Assembly (NCBI GenBank): GCA_018650465.1
Contig: JABIFY010000038.1
Coordinates: 1-64,000 of the forward strand
Source: Alphaproteobacteria bacterium
Lineage (GTDB): Bacteria; Pseudomonadota; Alphaproteobacteria; UBA2966
Length of the DNA: 64,000 bases
Direction: 5' to 3'
In this document: positions 16,864 through 25,778 of the stretch, one piece after another
Position numbering within the stretch: position 1 is the stretch's first letter
How the letters are laid out: each line of letters begins with the position of its first letter
Notes under the pieces: model-generated
What the model was told of the DNA's origin: nothing
Seen by the model: only the letters and a program-made list of their open reading frames with translations
Database searches by the model: none
Position numbers and translations under genes: made by a program

Positions 16864-17490
16864 TCAGGCACCCCGACGGACTGTCGCTGTCAGCAACCCG
16901 GCACCGATCAGAAATGCTGCCCCTGTTCGATTGGCCAGTTGCAGTGTACGGGGTTGTTTGAAGCGATCACGCAGTTTCGACGCGAGCAAAGCCCAGAGCA
17001 AAATATTGACGAAAGCCAACACCAGAAAGGTGGCCTCGAGAATGACAAATTGCGGCAAGGTTTCTTGTGATACATTCACAAATTGGGGAACGAAGGCGAC
17101 AAAAAATACAATGCCCTTTGGGTTCAGGGTGGTCACCATCCAGGCGTTCCAGAACATCGATTTCCTGGATAGGCCAGCGTTGGCCTTCGGCACCTCATCC
17201 AGGTGCGCCTCACTGCGCCAAAGCTTGAGGCCAAGCCAGATCAGATAGGCAGCACCGCAGAATTTCAGAATCGTAAACAGGGTTGCAGATGTGGCGAGAA
17301 TGGCACCCGCGCCCAGCAGGGAAATTGTCATGGCGGTAAAATCGCCAAGCGTCACACCGGGAACAGTAGCCCATGCCGCTGAACGCCCCCTGCCAAGAGC
17401 GTAGCTAACGACCAGCATGACCGTTGGCCCCGGCACAGCAAGCAGGGCTGAGGTGGCCAGCACAAATGAGAACCAGACTTCAAATGACAT
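16864..17490 (-). CDS. LysE/RhtB-family amino acid exporter
   Basis: The 208-residue inner-membrane protein has the LysE family start (LLAVPGPTVMLVVSYALGRG), about six hydrophobic segments and the central LNPKGIVFFVAFVPQFVN motif. Members export amino acids such as homoserine, threonine or lysine. The substrate is not predictable here. It follows the PPOX gene after 14 bases and probably closes the leftward hdaA run. Confidence 0.9.
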   Translation of the reverse strand: MSFEVWFSFVLATSALLAVPGPTVMLVVSYALGRGRSAAWATVPGVTLGDFTAMTISLLGAGAILATSATLFTILKFCGAAYLIWLGLKLWRSEAHLDEVPKANAGLSRKSMFWNAWMVTTLNPKGIVFFVAFVPQFVNVSQETLPQFVILEATFLVLAFVNILLWALLASKLRDRFKQPRTLQLANRTGAAFLIGAGLLTATVRRGA

Positions 17491-17504
17491 GGTCTGACCT
17501 CGAC

Positions 17505-18116
17505 CTAGTCCATTGTGTTCTTGTAATGCTCAATCATTTCTTCCTGACTCTCAGCCACGATATCCAGTTCGGCCTGGTCTTTGATGATCTGGCCAATGCT
17601 GGGAAACATATCTCGGTTGATATAATTGGCCGGGTCCCAAAGGTTTGAGCGCATCAGCGCTTTGGCGCAATGGAAATAAAGTTCACTAACCTTAATCACC
17701 GTCACCGACGCAGGAGTTTTGCCGTTTTCTACAAAGCGTTCCAGCAGGTCCTGGTCATCACGAATTTCAGCCGTGCCCTGAACACGCAGTGTCTCATTCA
17801 TGCCAGGCAAAAAGAAGATCAGGCCAATAGCCGGGTTGCTGATAAGGTTGGTCAGTCCGTCCAGGCGGTTGTTACCACGACGATCCGGTATGGCGAGGGT
17901 CTTGTCGTCGAGCACGGCAACAAAACCAGCAGCATCACCTTTCGGAGAAATATCGCACAAGCCGTCTGGCCCATATGTCGACATCACCAAAAACGGTGAT
18001 GCGGCGATGAACTTTTCTGCGTGCGGGTCTATCCGTGTGATCTGTTTGGCGACCGCACGCGGTGAAGCTGCGGTATAGATTTCTCTCAGTTTTTCAATAG
18101 TGTCGATTTTTGCCAT
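17505..18116 (-). CDS. FMN-dependent PPOX-fold protein, MSMEG_1061-like
   Basis: The 203-residue protein has the pyridoxamine-phosphate-oxidase-like split barrel: FLVMSTYGPDGLCDISPKGDAAGFV, then DRRGNNRLDGLTNLISNPAIGLIFFLPG and LRVQGTAEI. This matches the MSMEG_1061-type flavin-binding group, whose members mostly lack an assigned reaction. The C-terminal HCAKALMRSNLWDP is also typical. The ATG at 18116 falls just after the DUF2147 stop and is preferred over the longer frame that overlaps it. Confidence 0.85.
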   Translation of the reverse strand: MAKIDTIEKLREIYTAASPRAVAKQITRIDPHAEKFIAASPFLVMSTYGPDGLCDISPKGDAAGFVAVLDDKTLAIPDRRGNNRLDGLTNLISNPAIGLIFFLPGMNETLRVQGTAEIRDDQDLLERFVENGKTPASVTVIKVSELYFHCAKALMRSNLWDPANYINRDMFPSIGQIIKDQAELDIVAESQEEMIEHYKNTMD

Positions 18117-18118
18117 TT

Positions 18119-18589
18119 CTAATCTACCTTCACCCATTCCTGGCTACGCCCGAAAATTGGTAAGCCAACATAACCCCGTACGGTCAGTGTGCCGTCATCA
18201 TTCAGAGTCATTTTCGAAGAATAAGTCTTGCCGTTTTCCGGATCATAAATCGTCCCGGCGGTCCAGGCGTGGGCCGTTTCCGCGTCCTCGACAAAACCGT
18301 TCAGCATCACCAGACCAATAATCGGCTTGCCGCGGACACTTTCATCTTCATTGTTAATATCGACCTTTGGCTTGCCTTCTTCTGTCAAAGGCTCTTTCAG
18401 CCAGATAAATTTGCCACAAATTTTCTCACCACATTTATAGACCTGAACCTTGGATTTATTATCCAGGGTGTACCACGTCTGGAGTACGCCACCATGCCCG
18501 GCCCGTACCGTTTGGCTAATGCCAACCACAAAACTGAAGGCCAAAGCGGTCATCAACAAGCCGGTCATCAAGAGAGGCAGTTTTTTCAT
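18119..18589 (-). CDS. DUF2147 family secreted protein
   Basis: The 156-residue product begins MKKLPLLMTGLLMTALAFSF with a cleavable signal ending near the VRA of QTVRAGHGG, so it is likely periplasmic. The mature part has the DUF2147 pattern: TWYTLDNKSKVQVYKCGEKICGKFIWLKEP, then GLVMLNGFVED, GTIYDPENGKTYSSKMTL and LTVRGYVGLPIFGRSQEW. Two Cys in KCGEKICGK may form a disulfide. The function of the family is unknown. The ATG at 18589 has AGGGG 7 bases upstream. Confidence 0.85.
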   Translation of the reverse strand: MKKLPLLMTGLLMTALAFSFVVGISQTVRAGHGGVLQTWYTLDNKSKVQVYKCGEKICGKFIWLKEPLTEEGKPKVDINNEDESVRGKPIIGLVMLNGFVEDAETAHAWTAGTIYDPENGKTYSSKMTLNDDGTLTVRGYVGLPIFGRSQEWVKVD

Positions 18590-18617
18590 TTTCATTCCCC
18601 TGGAAAATTGTTCTGAT

Positions 18618-19397
18618 CTAGAAAGTACCTGGATAGAGACCACCATCAATCAGGAAATTTTGACCGGTAACAAACCCGGCTTGAGCGCTACAAAGATAAG
18701 CGCAGGCATCGCCAAATTCCGAGGGTGTCCCGAAACGGCCAGCGGGTATGCTGGCGGCCCGTTCGGCCATTTGTTCCTCAAGTGTAATACCCCGACCTTT
18801 CGCTGCTGCTGTCTCTGTACTGCGCAGGCGATCCGTATCGAAACGACCGGGTAACAGATTGTTCATGGTGACGTTGTGCTGTGCCGTTGTGCGGGCAATA
18901 CCGGCCACAAATCCGGTGAGACCTGTCCGCGCACCATTGGACAGGCCCAGAATATCAATCGGTGCCTTTACGGCGCTGGAGGTAATATTGACGATGCGAC
19001 CAAATTTGCGCTCGATCATGGGATCAACGGTTGCCTTGATCAGCTCGATAGCAGTCAACATGTTGGCATCGATTGCCTTGATCCAGTCATCGCGCGTCCA
19101 GTCGCGAAAATTTCCGGGCGGTGGACCACCTGCGTTGTTGATCAAAATATCGATATCACCAGCGGCTTCCAGGGCAGCGGCGCGTCCCTCCTCCGTTGTG
19201 ATATCTCCTGCAACGGCGGTCACAGAAACACCTGTTGCCTGGCGAATTTCCTCGGCGGTGGCTTCCAGTGGCCCCAAAGTACGAGCGGTGATTGTTACGT
19301 CAACGCCGTCCTTTGCCAGCGACATGGCGCAGCCCCGCCCCAGGCCTTTACTCGCGGCACAAATCAGCGCCTTCTTCCCCTTGATGCCAAGATCCAT
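18618..19397 (-). CDS. SDR-fold protein lacking the usual Tyr-Lys pair
   Basis: The 259-residue protein has a recognisable SDR Rossmann fold: ALICAASKGLGRGCAMSLAKDG, NNAGGPPPGN and the C-terminal GFVTGQNFLIDGGLYPGTF. Where classical members have YxxxK, it reads SNGAR in the stretch DILGLSNGARTGLTGF, so Tyr and Lys are absent while a Ser remains at ITSS. This LSNGAR form recurs in one SDR subgroup annotated as 3-oxoacyl-ACP reductase, but normal catalysis is doubtful. It is 3 bases downstream of hdaA and surely co-transcribed with it. Confidence 0.88.
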   Translation of the reverse strand: MDLGIKGKKALICAASKGLGRGCAMSLAKDGVDVTITARTLGPLEATAEEIRQATGVSVTAVAGDITTEEGRAAALEAAGDIDILINNAGGPPPGNFRDWTRDDWIKAIDANMLTAIELIKATVDPMIERKFGRIVNITSSAVKAPIDILGLSNGARTGLTGFVAGIARTTAQHNVTMNNLLPGRFDTDRLRSTETAAAKGRGITLEEQMAERAASIPAGRFGTPSEFGDACAYLCSAQAGFVTGQNFLIDGGLYPGTF

Positions 19398-19400
19398 AAC

Positions 19401-20099
19401 CTAAATATCCTGTTCCCGAGATTCCAGTTGTTGCAGCACTTGCCGCGCCAGCGGTTTTGTGACGTTGCGTTGTCCGGCAAGGGCAGCCTGATCCAATTCA
19501 CGCACAACCAGGCGGGCCATTTCAAAAGACCGCTCCAGCCTGGCAACCAGATAGGTAATGACATCTGAAGCAACATTGATCTGGCGATCCGAAAATTGCT
19601 TGATCAATAAAGCAGCAAACAGATCATCATCTGGCGGTGCCAATTCCACTGCTGTGACGACCGCCAAACGGGATGCCAGATCAGGAAGCCGAACCGGCCA
19701 GCGCGCCGGGGCGTCAGCACCTGTCAGCAACAGCGAGCCTTCAGCCTGAACAATCATGTTGTAAAGATGAAACAAGGCAGCTTCGTTGACGGACCTGTCG
19801 GCACCTTCGAGGATCAATCCGGGCCGAACCGGCTGTGCCTTGATCCACTGAAAGGCTGTTTCTTCATTCAGATCAGCGGCATCGTAAATTTGCGCCCCTG
19901 ACATGGATTGCCAGACATGTGCCAGGTGCGTCTTGCCGCAGCCAACCGGACCGTAAATTGCCAACATGCCATTGGGCCAATCCACCTGACGGTCCAACCA
20001 GGCAACAGCATCGGCATTCCCCGGAACCACCATAAAATCATCCAGCCCCAAGGCGGGGCGCGGCGAAAAATCAAAAGGTAGTTGGCGTGCCAGATTCAC
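19401..20099 (-). CDS. hdaA: DnaA regulatory inactivator-like protein HdaA
   Basis: The 232-residue protein is a DnaA-related AAA+ ATPase that promotes ATP hydrolysis by DnaA together with the sliding clamp, preventing re-initiation. It starts MNLARQLPFDF, where the QLPFDF stretch is the clamp-binding motif. Walker A is YGPVGCGKTHLAHVW. The Walker B region is LILEGADR, and sensor-like LLLTGADAPARWPVRLPDLASRL follows. The C-terminal DnaA domain IV is missing, as expected. It overlaps the upstream permease gene by four bases. Confidence 0.93.
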   Translation of the reverse strand: MNLARQLPFDFSPRPALGLDDFMVVPGNADAVAWLDRQVDWPNGMLAIYGPVGCGKTHLAHVWQSMSGAQIYDAADLNEETAFQWIKAQPVRPGLILEGADRSVNEAALFHLYNMIVQAEGSLLLTGADAPARWPVRLPDLASRLAVVTAVELAPPDDDLFAALLIKQFSDRQINVASDVITYLVARLERSFEMARLVVRELDQAALAGQRNVTKPLARQVLQQLESREQDI

Positions 20100-21199
20100 G
20101 AAGTCGAATCCTCAAGCTTGATTTCATTATTCTTGACGAAATAACGGCTGTCGCGATAACGCGAAGCTGCATAGCGCACCAGAACGCCGATGGCAGCCCC
20201 GGTCGGTACGGCAATCAAGACACCAAGGAAACCAAACAGGGTGCCACCAGCCATCAAGGCGAAAATCACCCAGACCGGATGCAAGCCAACCCGGCCACCA
20301 ACCAGTTTGGGTGTCAGGAAACTGGCGTCCAGAGTTTGGCCAAATGCGAACGTGCCAATAATCATGGCCAGTGGGACAAAATCCGGACCAAACTGGGCGA
20401 AGGCCACCATCAAGGCGAAAACAAAACCAAGTGCGGCACCGACATAGGGAATAAACGCCAGAACACCAGTTCCAAGGCCAAGAATCAAACCGAATTCCAG
20501 TCCGGCAATGGACCAGCCCAGACCGTAAATTATGCCAAGTGTCATGGCCACAGTCGCTTGCCCCCGAACAAATCCGGCAATGGCTTGATCGATTAACAGT
20601 AATTGTTCGCGGATCACGGAGGCGCTGTCGCGTGGCAACAAACCGTCGACGCGGTCAATCATGTTGTCCCAATCGCGCAAAAGGTAAAAGGCGACAATAG
20701 GTGTAATGAACAGCAGCGAGACAACACTGAACAAGGCCAGACCGCCGCTCCAAAAGCGGCGCAGAACCCCGCCAAGCCAGGCAGCCGCTTCACCGGCAAA
20801 TCCAACAGCGGCGTCGCGGACTTCGGACGAATCCGGAACCGCTATGCCCGCTAGGTTGAGAGCGGCACCCGCTTCCTCAAACAAAGGCCAGATGATTAGT
20901 CGTAATCGTTCAACGTAGGCCGGGACGTTGTTGGCAAAGCCAATGATCTGTGATTGCAATATTGGAAACAACAGGATGACGACGACAATCAGAACGGTGA
21001 AAAACAGGGCGGTGACAATGAACGTGGCGAGTGTGCGGTTCAGGCCGCGAGCTTCAAGTTTGTCGACTGCCGGATCAAGGAAATAGGCGACGGCCAAACC
21101 AGCCACAAAAGGTAATAATATGCCCCGAAGCAAATAAAGCAAAAGGGCTATGACGCCACCGCCAATGAGCCAGAATCGAATCCGCCCTTCTTCAGTCAT
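20096..21199 (-). CDS. AI-2E/PerM-family membrane permease
   Basis: The 367-residue protein has about eight membrane segments and the family pattern: LLYLLRGILLPFVAGLAVAYFLDPAVDKLEARGLNR at the start, VSLLFITPIVAFYLLRDWDNM in the middle, and LGLGTGVLAFIPYVGAALGF plus LTPKLVGGRVGLHPVWVIFALMAGGTLFGFLGVLIAVP at the end. Members have been linked to signal export or to ion flux, so the solute is uncertain. The gene precedes hdaA with overlap, an arrangement common in alphaproteobacteria. Confidence 0.92.
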   Translation of the reverse strand: MTEEGRIRFWLIGGGVIALLLYLLRGILLPFVAGLAVAYFLDPAVDKLEARGLNRTLATFIVTALFFTVLIVVVILLFPILQSQIIGFANNVPAYVERLRLIIWPLFEEAGAALNLAGIAVPDSSEVRDAAVGFAGEAAAWLGGVLRRFWSGGLALFSVVSLLFITPIVAFYLLRDWDNMIDRVDGLLPRDSASVIREQLLLIDQAIAGFVRGQATVAMTLGIIYGLGWSIAGLEFGLILGLGTGVLAFIPYVGAALGFVFALMVAFAQFGPDFVPLAMIIGTFAFGQTLDASFLTPKLVGGRVGLHPVWVIFALMAGGTLFGFLGVLIAVPTGAAIGVLVRYAASRYRDSRYFVKNNEIKLEDSTS

Positions 21200-21346
21200 A
21201 ACGTCCCTTCCCCCAATTCCAATCTAGTGTCCGTGACATAACAAGTTGTACGGCTCTACTGGATATATACATTCAACCGCAATCATTAAATACACCTCCA
21301 GCGACTTTAGTATTCATTCGACAAGCATTTGAATTTCTTGGGGCAC

Positions 21347-22486
21347 CTACTTCGTCGCTTGAAGGACCCAAAACCCTTCTTCTTGCTTCAGGGACAAATC
21401 ACTTTGCGTCAAGGCAACCATCAAGGCACTTTCATCGCCGAGGTGATGCAGAAAGACCTGAGCAGAATTCCGGGTAAGCTCTCTCAATTCAACCTGGTCG
21501 ACCGCAGCAATGGATTCCAGTCGACGTTTGAGCGTGATCCAGTCCGCCAGGTTCGACAGCTTTAGATGAACACTCAGAGGACCACGTTCGGAAAAACCCA
21601 ATCGGGTTGCCAGCTTCCAGTTTTCCTCGATCAGACTGGCGACGCCACTTGCAGCGTTTTCCATAAGATCAGCCAGAGTTTCGCCAGCCTTGCCCTTAAA
21701 GCTTTCGATAACGGTGCTGTCTTCAGTCGAACTAAAACGCTGTATGGCCACATTCAGTTGATCAGTTCCGCTGGCCAGGTTTCGTCGCTGAATGGCATGG
21801 ACGATAATGACCGTCTCAACCTCGTAACGCGCCGCAATTGCCGCCAAGCGCCCGGCATCAGCATTCACAGCCTGATCAACGCTGATCGCACCCATGTCGT
21901 GCAGCCCGCCTTTTGGCACAATCAAAGGCACAAATCTGTTGCTGTTATCCATATTCTGCCAGGCATCGCGCCATGGATTTGGATCATCCCATAAATTTGC
22001 AGCCCCGGCCCGGTCATATATAGGCAAGATCAAGACAGGTTTACTCATGGTTTCAGAAAATGGAATAGCCAGATTTCTCAGCAAGCGGCGTACAGCACCA
22101 CGTCGGAAGTTGAACACCAGTTCGGCCAGATAGCGGGTAGAGGATCTTTTTTCACTCAGAACCTCCATACTTTGCACCAGATTGGAGACGTATGAACTGT
22201 CAGCTTCAGGTAAGTCGGCATGTCGATTGAGCGGCGTTATCCGCTTCAAGAGTTTTTCGGCTGCGATGTTCTGCCCATCAGCCAAGGCTATTTTCTGTGC
22301 CGCTGCGGCCGTGTCTGCATTGGCATCAACCTTCACCCCGCGCACCGAATACACAGATTTGACCATGTCAACGGCCTGTGCCTGAGCCGAAACGTTCTGA
22401 AGCACGAAAAACAGACCCATGACAGACAGAAACAGCAGGAAAACCCGATATTGCATGTGATTCAGGTAGGTAAAGCGGTTGCCCAT
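21347..22486 (-). CDS. DUF2066 domain protein, secreted
   Basis: The 379-residue protein starts with a hydrophobic signal region (VFLLFLSVMGLFFVLQNVSAQA), so it is exported. The DUF2066 core follows: VYSVRGVKVDANADTAAAAQKIALADGQNIAAEKLLKRIT, SYVSNLVQSMEVLSEKRSSTRYLAELVFNFRRGAVRRLL, and PVLILPIYDRAGAANLWDDPNPWRDAW. The function is unknown. An internal ATG at 22456 would give a shorter n-region. The gene lies between the permease and purM and is divergent from purM, which is its usual alphaproteobacterial place. Confidence 0.88.
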   Translation of the reverse strand: MGNRFTYLNHMQYRVFLLFLSVMGLFFVLQNVSAQAQAVDMVKSVYSVRGVKVDANADTAAAAQKIALADGQNIAAEKLLKRITPLNRHADLPEADSSYVSNLVQSMEVLSEKRSSTRYLAELVFNFRRGAVRRLLRNLAIPFSETMSKPVLILPIYDRAGAANLWDDPNPWRDAWQNMDNSNRFVPLIVPKGGLHDMGAISVDQAVNADAGRLAAIAARYEVETVIIVHAIQRRNLASGTDQLNVAIQRFSSTEDSTVIESFKGKAGETLADLMENAASGVASLIEENWKLATRLGFSERGPLSVHLKLSNLADWITLKRRLESIAAVDQVELRELTRNSAQVFLHHLGDESALMVALTQSDLSLKQEEGFWVLQATK

Positions 22487-22564
22487 GTAGCCATTTCTTG
22501 TTTTTTGCGGCGTGGAGGCCGATCAAGGCCTGCACAGGATTGATTTGCGGCGACGATTCGGTCA

Positions 22565-22613
22565 TGTTGCCGCTCAGGCGCAGCATAACTTATCGTCAAG
22601 GATAGCGGCAACA
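22565..22613 (+). promoter_or_regulatory. Long inverted repeat in the purM leader
   Basis: TGTTGCCGCT at 22565-22574 and AGCGGCAACA at 22604-22613 are perfect 10-bp arms around a 29-base loop. The right arm ends two bases before the purM ATG. The only ribosome-binding candidate, AAGGA at 22598-22602, sits in the loop next to that arm. Pairing in the mRNA could limit access of ribosomes. A protein operator on DNA is also possible. Confidence 0.5.
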
Positions 22614-22615
22614 AC

Positions 22616-23758
22616 ATGACAGTGGAAAAAGGTCCCTGGGCCTCGAAAACGTCGTCAGAAGCACCGTCGAACACGTCTCCAGACAACAACAGCAATGTTT
22701 CGGGCTCTTCCGGTCTGTCTTATCAGGACGCTGGTGTTGATATTGAAGCGGGGAATGAACTGGTCCGCCAGATCGCTCCGCTGGCCAAATCGACCAGCCG
22801 GCCTGGTGCGGATGCAGGTTTGGGCGGATTTGGTGGCTTTTTCGACCTCAAGGCGGCAGGTTACACCGATCCGGTCCTTGTTGCCGCCAATGACGGCGTT
22901 GGTACCAAGCTATTGGTGGCCAATGCGGTTGGACGCCACGATACAGTTGGTATTGATCTCGTTGCCATGTGTGTCAACGATCTGGTGGTTCAGGGTGCTG
23001 AGCCTTTGTTTTTTCTGGATTATTTTGCCACGGGCAAACTGAGTGTTGAGGCGGCAACGGATGTTGTTCGCGGCATCGCTGACGGTTGTTTACAGGCTGG
23101 ATGCGCCTTGATCGGCGGTGAAACAGCAGAAATGCCAGGTCTGTATCAGCCAGGAGAATATGATCTGGCCGGTTTTTCGGTTGGTGCGGTTGAACGCGGC
23201 CAGGCGCTGACAGGCGAAAATGTTCAGGCGGGTGATGTTATTTTGGGACTGGCCTCAAGTGGCTTGCATTCCAACGGGTTTTCGCTGGTACGCCAGGTTG
23301 TTGATATCTCCGGCATTGGATATGACGCCCCTGCCCCATGGGATGACAGCACAAGTTTGGGTGAGGCTTTACTCACACCGACGCGGATCTATGTCAAAAG
23401 CTGCCTCGATCTGGTGAAAGCTGGCAAAGTGCATGCTTTTGCTCACATTACAGGTGGTGGGCTATTGGAAAATATCCCACGTGTCCTGCCTGACGGTCTG
23501 ACAGCCCACATCGACGGCAAGTCATGGACTATTCCCAATCTGTTTGGCTGGCTTGCCCTGCGCGGTGGCATCGAGAACCAGGAGCTGGCGCGAACCTTCA
23601 ACCTTGGCATTGGCATGATCGCTGTCGTTTCAGCGGACGAAGAAGCCGCCGCCAGAGCCGTTCTGGAAGCTGCCGGAGAGACGGTTTACCGGGTCGGCGA
23701 GATACGCCCAACCCAGGCAGGTGAGCCCGCAACGATTGTTTCGGACATCGTGCTCTGA
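22616..23758 (+). CDS. purM: Phosphoribosylformylglycinamidine cyclo-ligase
   Basis: PurM closes the imidazole ring of AIR in de novo purine synthesis, using ATP on FGAM. The conserved core starts at [17 protein letters not shown] and includes [50 protein letters not shown] and [27 protein letters not shown]. Residues 1-32 are an unusual Ser/Asn-rich extension (380 residues in all, against about 350 normally). No other in-frame ATG, GTG or TTG start lies between 22616 and the core. It overlaps purN (TGATG). Confidence 0.97.
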   Translation: MTVEKGPWASKTSSEAPSNTSPDNNSNVSGSSGLSYQDAGVDIEAGNELVRQIAPLAKSTSRPGADAGLGGFGGFFDLKAAGYTDPVLVAANDGVGTKLLVANAVGRHDTVGIDLVAMCVNDLVVQGAEPLFFLDYFATGKLSVEAATDVVRGIADGCLQAGCALIGGETAEMPGLYQPGEYDLAGFSVGAVERGQALTGENVQAGDVILGLASSGLHSNGFSLVRQVVDISGIGYDAPAPWDDSTSLGEALLTPTRIYVKSCLDLVKAGKVHAFAHITGGGLLENIPRVLPDGLTAHIDGKSWTIPNLFGWLALRGGIENQELARTFNLGIGMIAVVSADEEAAARAVLEAAGETVYRVGEIRPTQAGEPATIVSDIVL

Positions 23759-24372
23759 TGTTGAAGGTCGCTGTTCTCGTTTCCGGGCGAGGTTCCAATT
23801 TACAGGCCTTGATCGACGTCTGCGCCCAGGCAGATTTCCCGGCGGAAATAGTGACCGTCATTTCCAATATTCCCGACGTTTTTGCGCTGGAACGCGCAGC
23901 ACAGGCCGATATTGCGACAACAGTGGTCAATCACAAGGAATTTGCCGATCGTGAGGCGTTCGAAACCGCTTTGCAGGCTGCCATTGTACAGTCCGGGGCT
24001 GAATTGATTTGCCTGGCAGGCTTCATGCGCATTCTGACCGCAGGCTTTGTCAATCGCTGGCGTGATCGCCTGGTCAATATACACCCGTCATTGCTGCCTG
24101 CCTTCAAGGGACTGCATGTGCATGAACAAGCCCTGGAGGCCGGTGTAAAGGTTTCAGGCTGTACGGTACATTTTGTTGTACCCGATATGGATTCCGGACC
24201 GATTATTGTCCAGGAATCCGTACCGGTCTTACCGAGCGACGACGCAGACGCCCTGGCCGCCCGTATTCTGGAATCTGAACATCGCTGCTATCCACAAGCC
24301 CTTCGTTTGATTGCCGAGGGTCGGGTGGAAGTTGTTGGCGAACGGACCGCCATCAAAGAACCCGCCAAATGA
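23758..24372 (+). CDS. purN: Phosphoribosylglycinamide formyltransferase
   Basis: The 204-residue enzyme transfers the formyl group of 10-formyl-THF to GAR. Visible motifs are VLVSGRGSNLQALID, ICLAGFMRILTAGFVNRWRDRLVNIHPSLLPAFKG (with the catalytic Asn and His in NIHPSLLP) and TVHFVVPDMDSGPIIVQ with the catalytic Asp. It overlaps purM by one base, so the two steps are translated together. A bidirectional-looking terminator follows the stop. Confidence 0.97.
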   Translation: MLKVAVLVSGRGSNLQALIDVCAQADFPAEIVTVISNIPDVFALERAAQADIATTVVNHKEFADREAFETALQAAIVQSGAELICLAGFMRILTAGFVNRWRDRLVNIHPSLLPAFKGLHVHEQALEAGVKVSGCTVHFVVPDMDSGPIIVQESVPVLPSDDADALAARILESEHRCYPQALRLIAEGRVEVVGERTAIKEPAK

Positions 24373-24374
24373 AA

Positions 24375-24397
24375 AAGGCCGGAATAAATCCGGCCTT
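24375..24397. terminator. Intrinsic terminator between convergent purN and ndk
   Basis: AAGGCCGGA (24375-24383) pairs with TCCGGCCTT (24389-24397) around the loop ATAAA. A run of A precedes it, and TT leads into CCCCAAAA on the other side, so the hairpin can serve both purN and the convergent ndk. Confidence 0.85.
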
Positions 24398-24419
24398 CCC
24401 CAAAATATATTGGCGTGCC

Positions 24420-24842
24420 TTATCCGACGATTTCGTCGTCGCTGAAGAAGTACTTGATTTCTTCTGCTGCGGTTTCAGGGGCGTCTGACCCGTGTACCGA
24501 GTTGGCTTCGATGTTCTCGGCGTACAATTTGCGGATTGTGCCTTCTGCAGCTTCTTCCGGGTTTGTGGCGCCCATGATTTCACGGTTGCGGGCGATGGCG
24601 TTTTCGCCTTCCAGAACCTGAACGACAACCGGACCTGAAGTCATGAAAGCAACCAGTTCGCCATAGAACGGGCGTTCCTTGTGCACGGCATAAAAACCTT
24701 CGGCCTGATCTTTAGTCATCTGGATGCGCTTGGAAGCAAAGACGCGCAGGCCGCCTTCTTCCAGTTTGGCAACCACGGCACCTGTCAGATTGCGGCGTGT
24801 GGCGTCGGGCTTAACGATAGAAAATGTGCGTTCGAGAGCCAT
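24420..24842 (-). CDS. ndk: Nucleoside diphosphate kinase
   Basis: The 140-residue cytosolic kinase moves the gamma phosphate between NTPs and NDPs. It begins [18 protein letters not shown], has the conserved [45 protein letters not shown] block, and the phospho-His is in NSVHGSD. The length is that of the normal bacterial enzyme. It is convergent with purN. Confidence 0.97.
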   Translation of the reverse strand: MALERTFSIVKPDATRRNLTGAVVAKLEEGGLRVFASKRIQMTKDQAEGFYAVHKERPFYGELVAFMTSGPVVVQVLEGENAIARNREIMGATNPEEAAEGTIRKLYAENIEANSVHGSDAPETAAEEIKYFFSDDEIVG

Positions 24843-24959
24843 TTGATGTTACTCGCTGGTTTGGAAGTTTCATTTGAAGTGTTCGATGGGGAAAATTCGT
24901 TGAATTTGCGCGGGTTATAGCGCCCACAGAGCCTTTGCGCAAGCATCCCTGACCACAAA

Positions 24960-25562
24960 TCAATGTGGTTCCATTATTATATGCCCGGCTTGAGCACCAA
25001 CACGCTCTAGCCAGGCTCTGATACCCGGATACTTAGCCAGATCAAAGCCGCCCTCATGGGCGACATGGGTATAGCCGAAGAGGGAAATATCCGCGATTGA
25101 ATAAGCATCTCCAGCGAACCAGTCATGTTTCAGCAGGTGTTGTTCCATCACATCCAGGGCCTGATAGCCTCGCGTTTGCTTTTCTGCCAACTGAGACTGT
25201 TGGTCCGGTGTCATCTCTACATAGTGCAGCCAGAACCGGGCGACAGCGATGAATGGCTCATGGCTGTATTGTTCAAAAAACATCCAGCGCAGGGCCTCAG
25301 CCCTGGACCAGGCATCTTTTGGCATGAATTCGGTCCCTTCTGCCAGAAACCAGAGGATGGCATTGGATTCAGGCAGATATTTGCCTTCATCTGTTTCCAG
25401 AACAGGAATTTTACCGCCCGGATTCAGGGTCAGGAATTCAGGCGTATGGGTTTCTCCGGTCAGGATATTATGCTCAACCAGCTCATATTTTTGTCCCAGA
25501 TTGGACAATAGCAGCCGAACTTTATGACCATTTCCCGAACCAGTAAAATCATGTAATCGCAT
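24960..25562 (-). CDS. Glutathione S-transferase family protein
   Basis: The 200-residue protein has an N-terminal thioredoxin-like half (MRLHDFTGSGNGHKVRLLLSNLG, then LNPGGKIPVLETDEGKYLPESNAILWFLAEG with the glutathione-binding cis-Pro and ES pair) and an alpha-helical half ending LFGYTHVAHEGGFDLAKYPGIRAWLERV. The ATG at 25562 has a clear GGAGGGG signal and fits the family start. A longer frame exists but adds an atypical tail. It is divergent from the ABC-F gene, with a palindrome between. Confidence 0.9.
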   Translation of the reverse strand: MRLHDFTGSGNGHKVRLLLSNLGQKYELVEHNILTGETHTPEFLTLNPGGKIPVLETDEGKYLPESNAILWFLAEGTEFMPKDAWSRAEALRWMFFEQYSHEPFIAVARFWLHYVEMTPDQQSQLAEKQTRGYQALDVMEQHLLKHDWFAGDAYSIADISLFGYTHVAHEGGFDLAKYPGIRAWLERVGAQAGHIIMEPH

Positions 25563-25650
25563 TTTGCCCCTCCGCATGTGAATTTCCCGGCAGAACAATG
25601 CCCTGGCCGACAATCATCTGGCAAGTTGTGTTTTTAGATACCTTCAAAGT

Positions 25651-25670
25651 TTATTGTACTGATACAATAA
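25651..25670. promoter_or_regulatory. Palindrome between divergent GST and ABC-F genes
   Basis: TTATTGTA (25651-25658) and TACAATAA (25663-25670) are perfect 8-bp arms around CTGA, a pattern typical of a dimeric repressor site. A TATAAT box lies 20 bases to the right at 25691-25696, pointing towards the ABC-F gene. No regulator gene is adjacent. Confidence 0.5.
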
Positions 25671-25778
25671 CTTATGTGTCTTGGTTCGTGTATAATATAA
25701 AGCTTGACGCTTGGGATGCGGAACCTTGTTGGCCCTCCCCTTCCCCTTGACCCAATGGCGTGTTAAGACCCCGCCGTC

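Noticed and set aside
24375-24397. Riboswitch or small RNA after purN
   Set aside because: The structure is one short symmetric hairpin between convergent genes, which a terminator explains fully.
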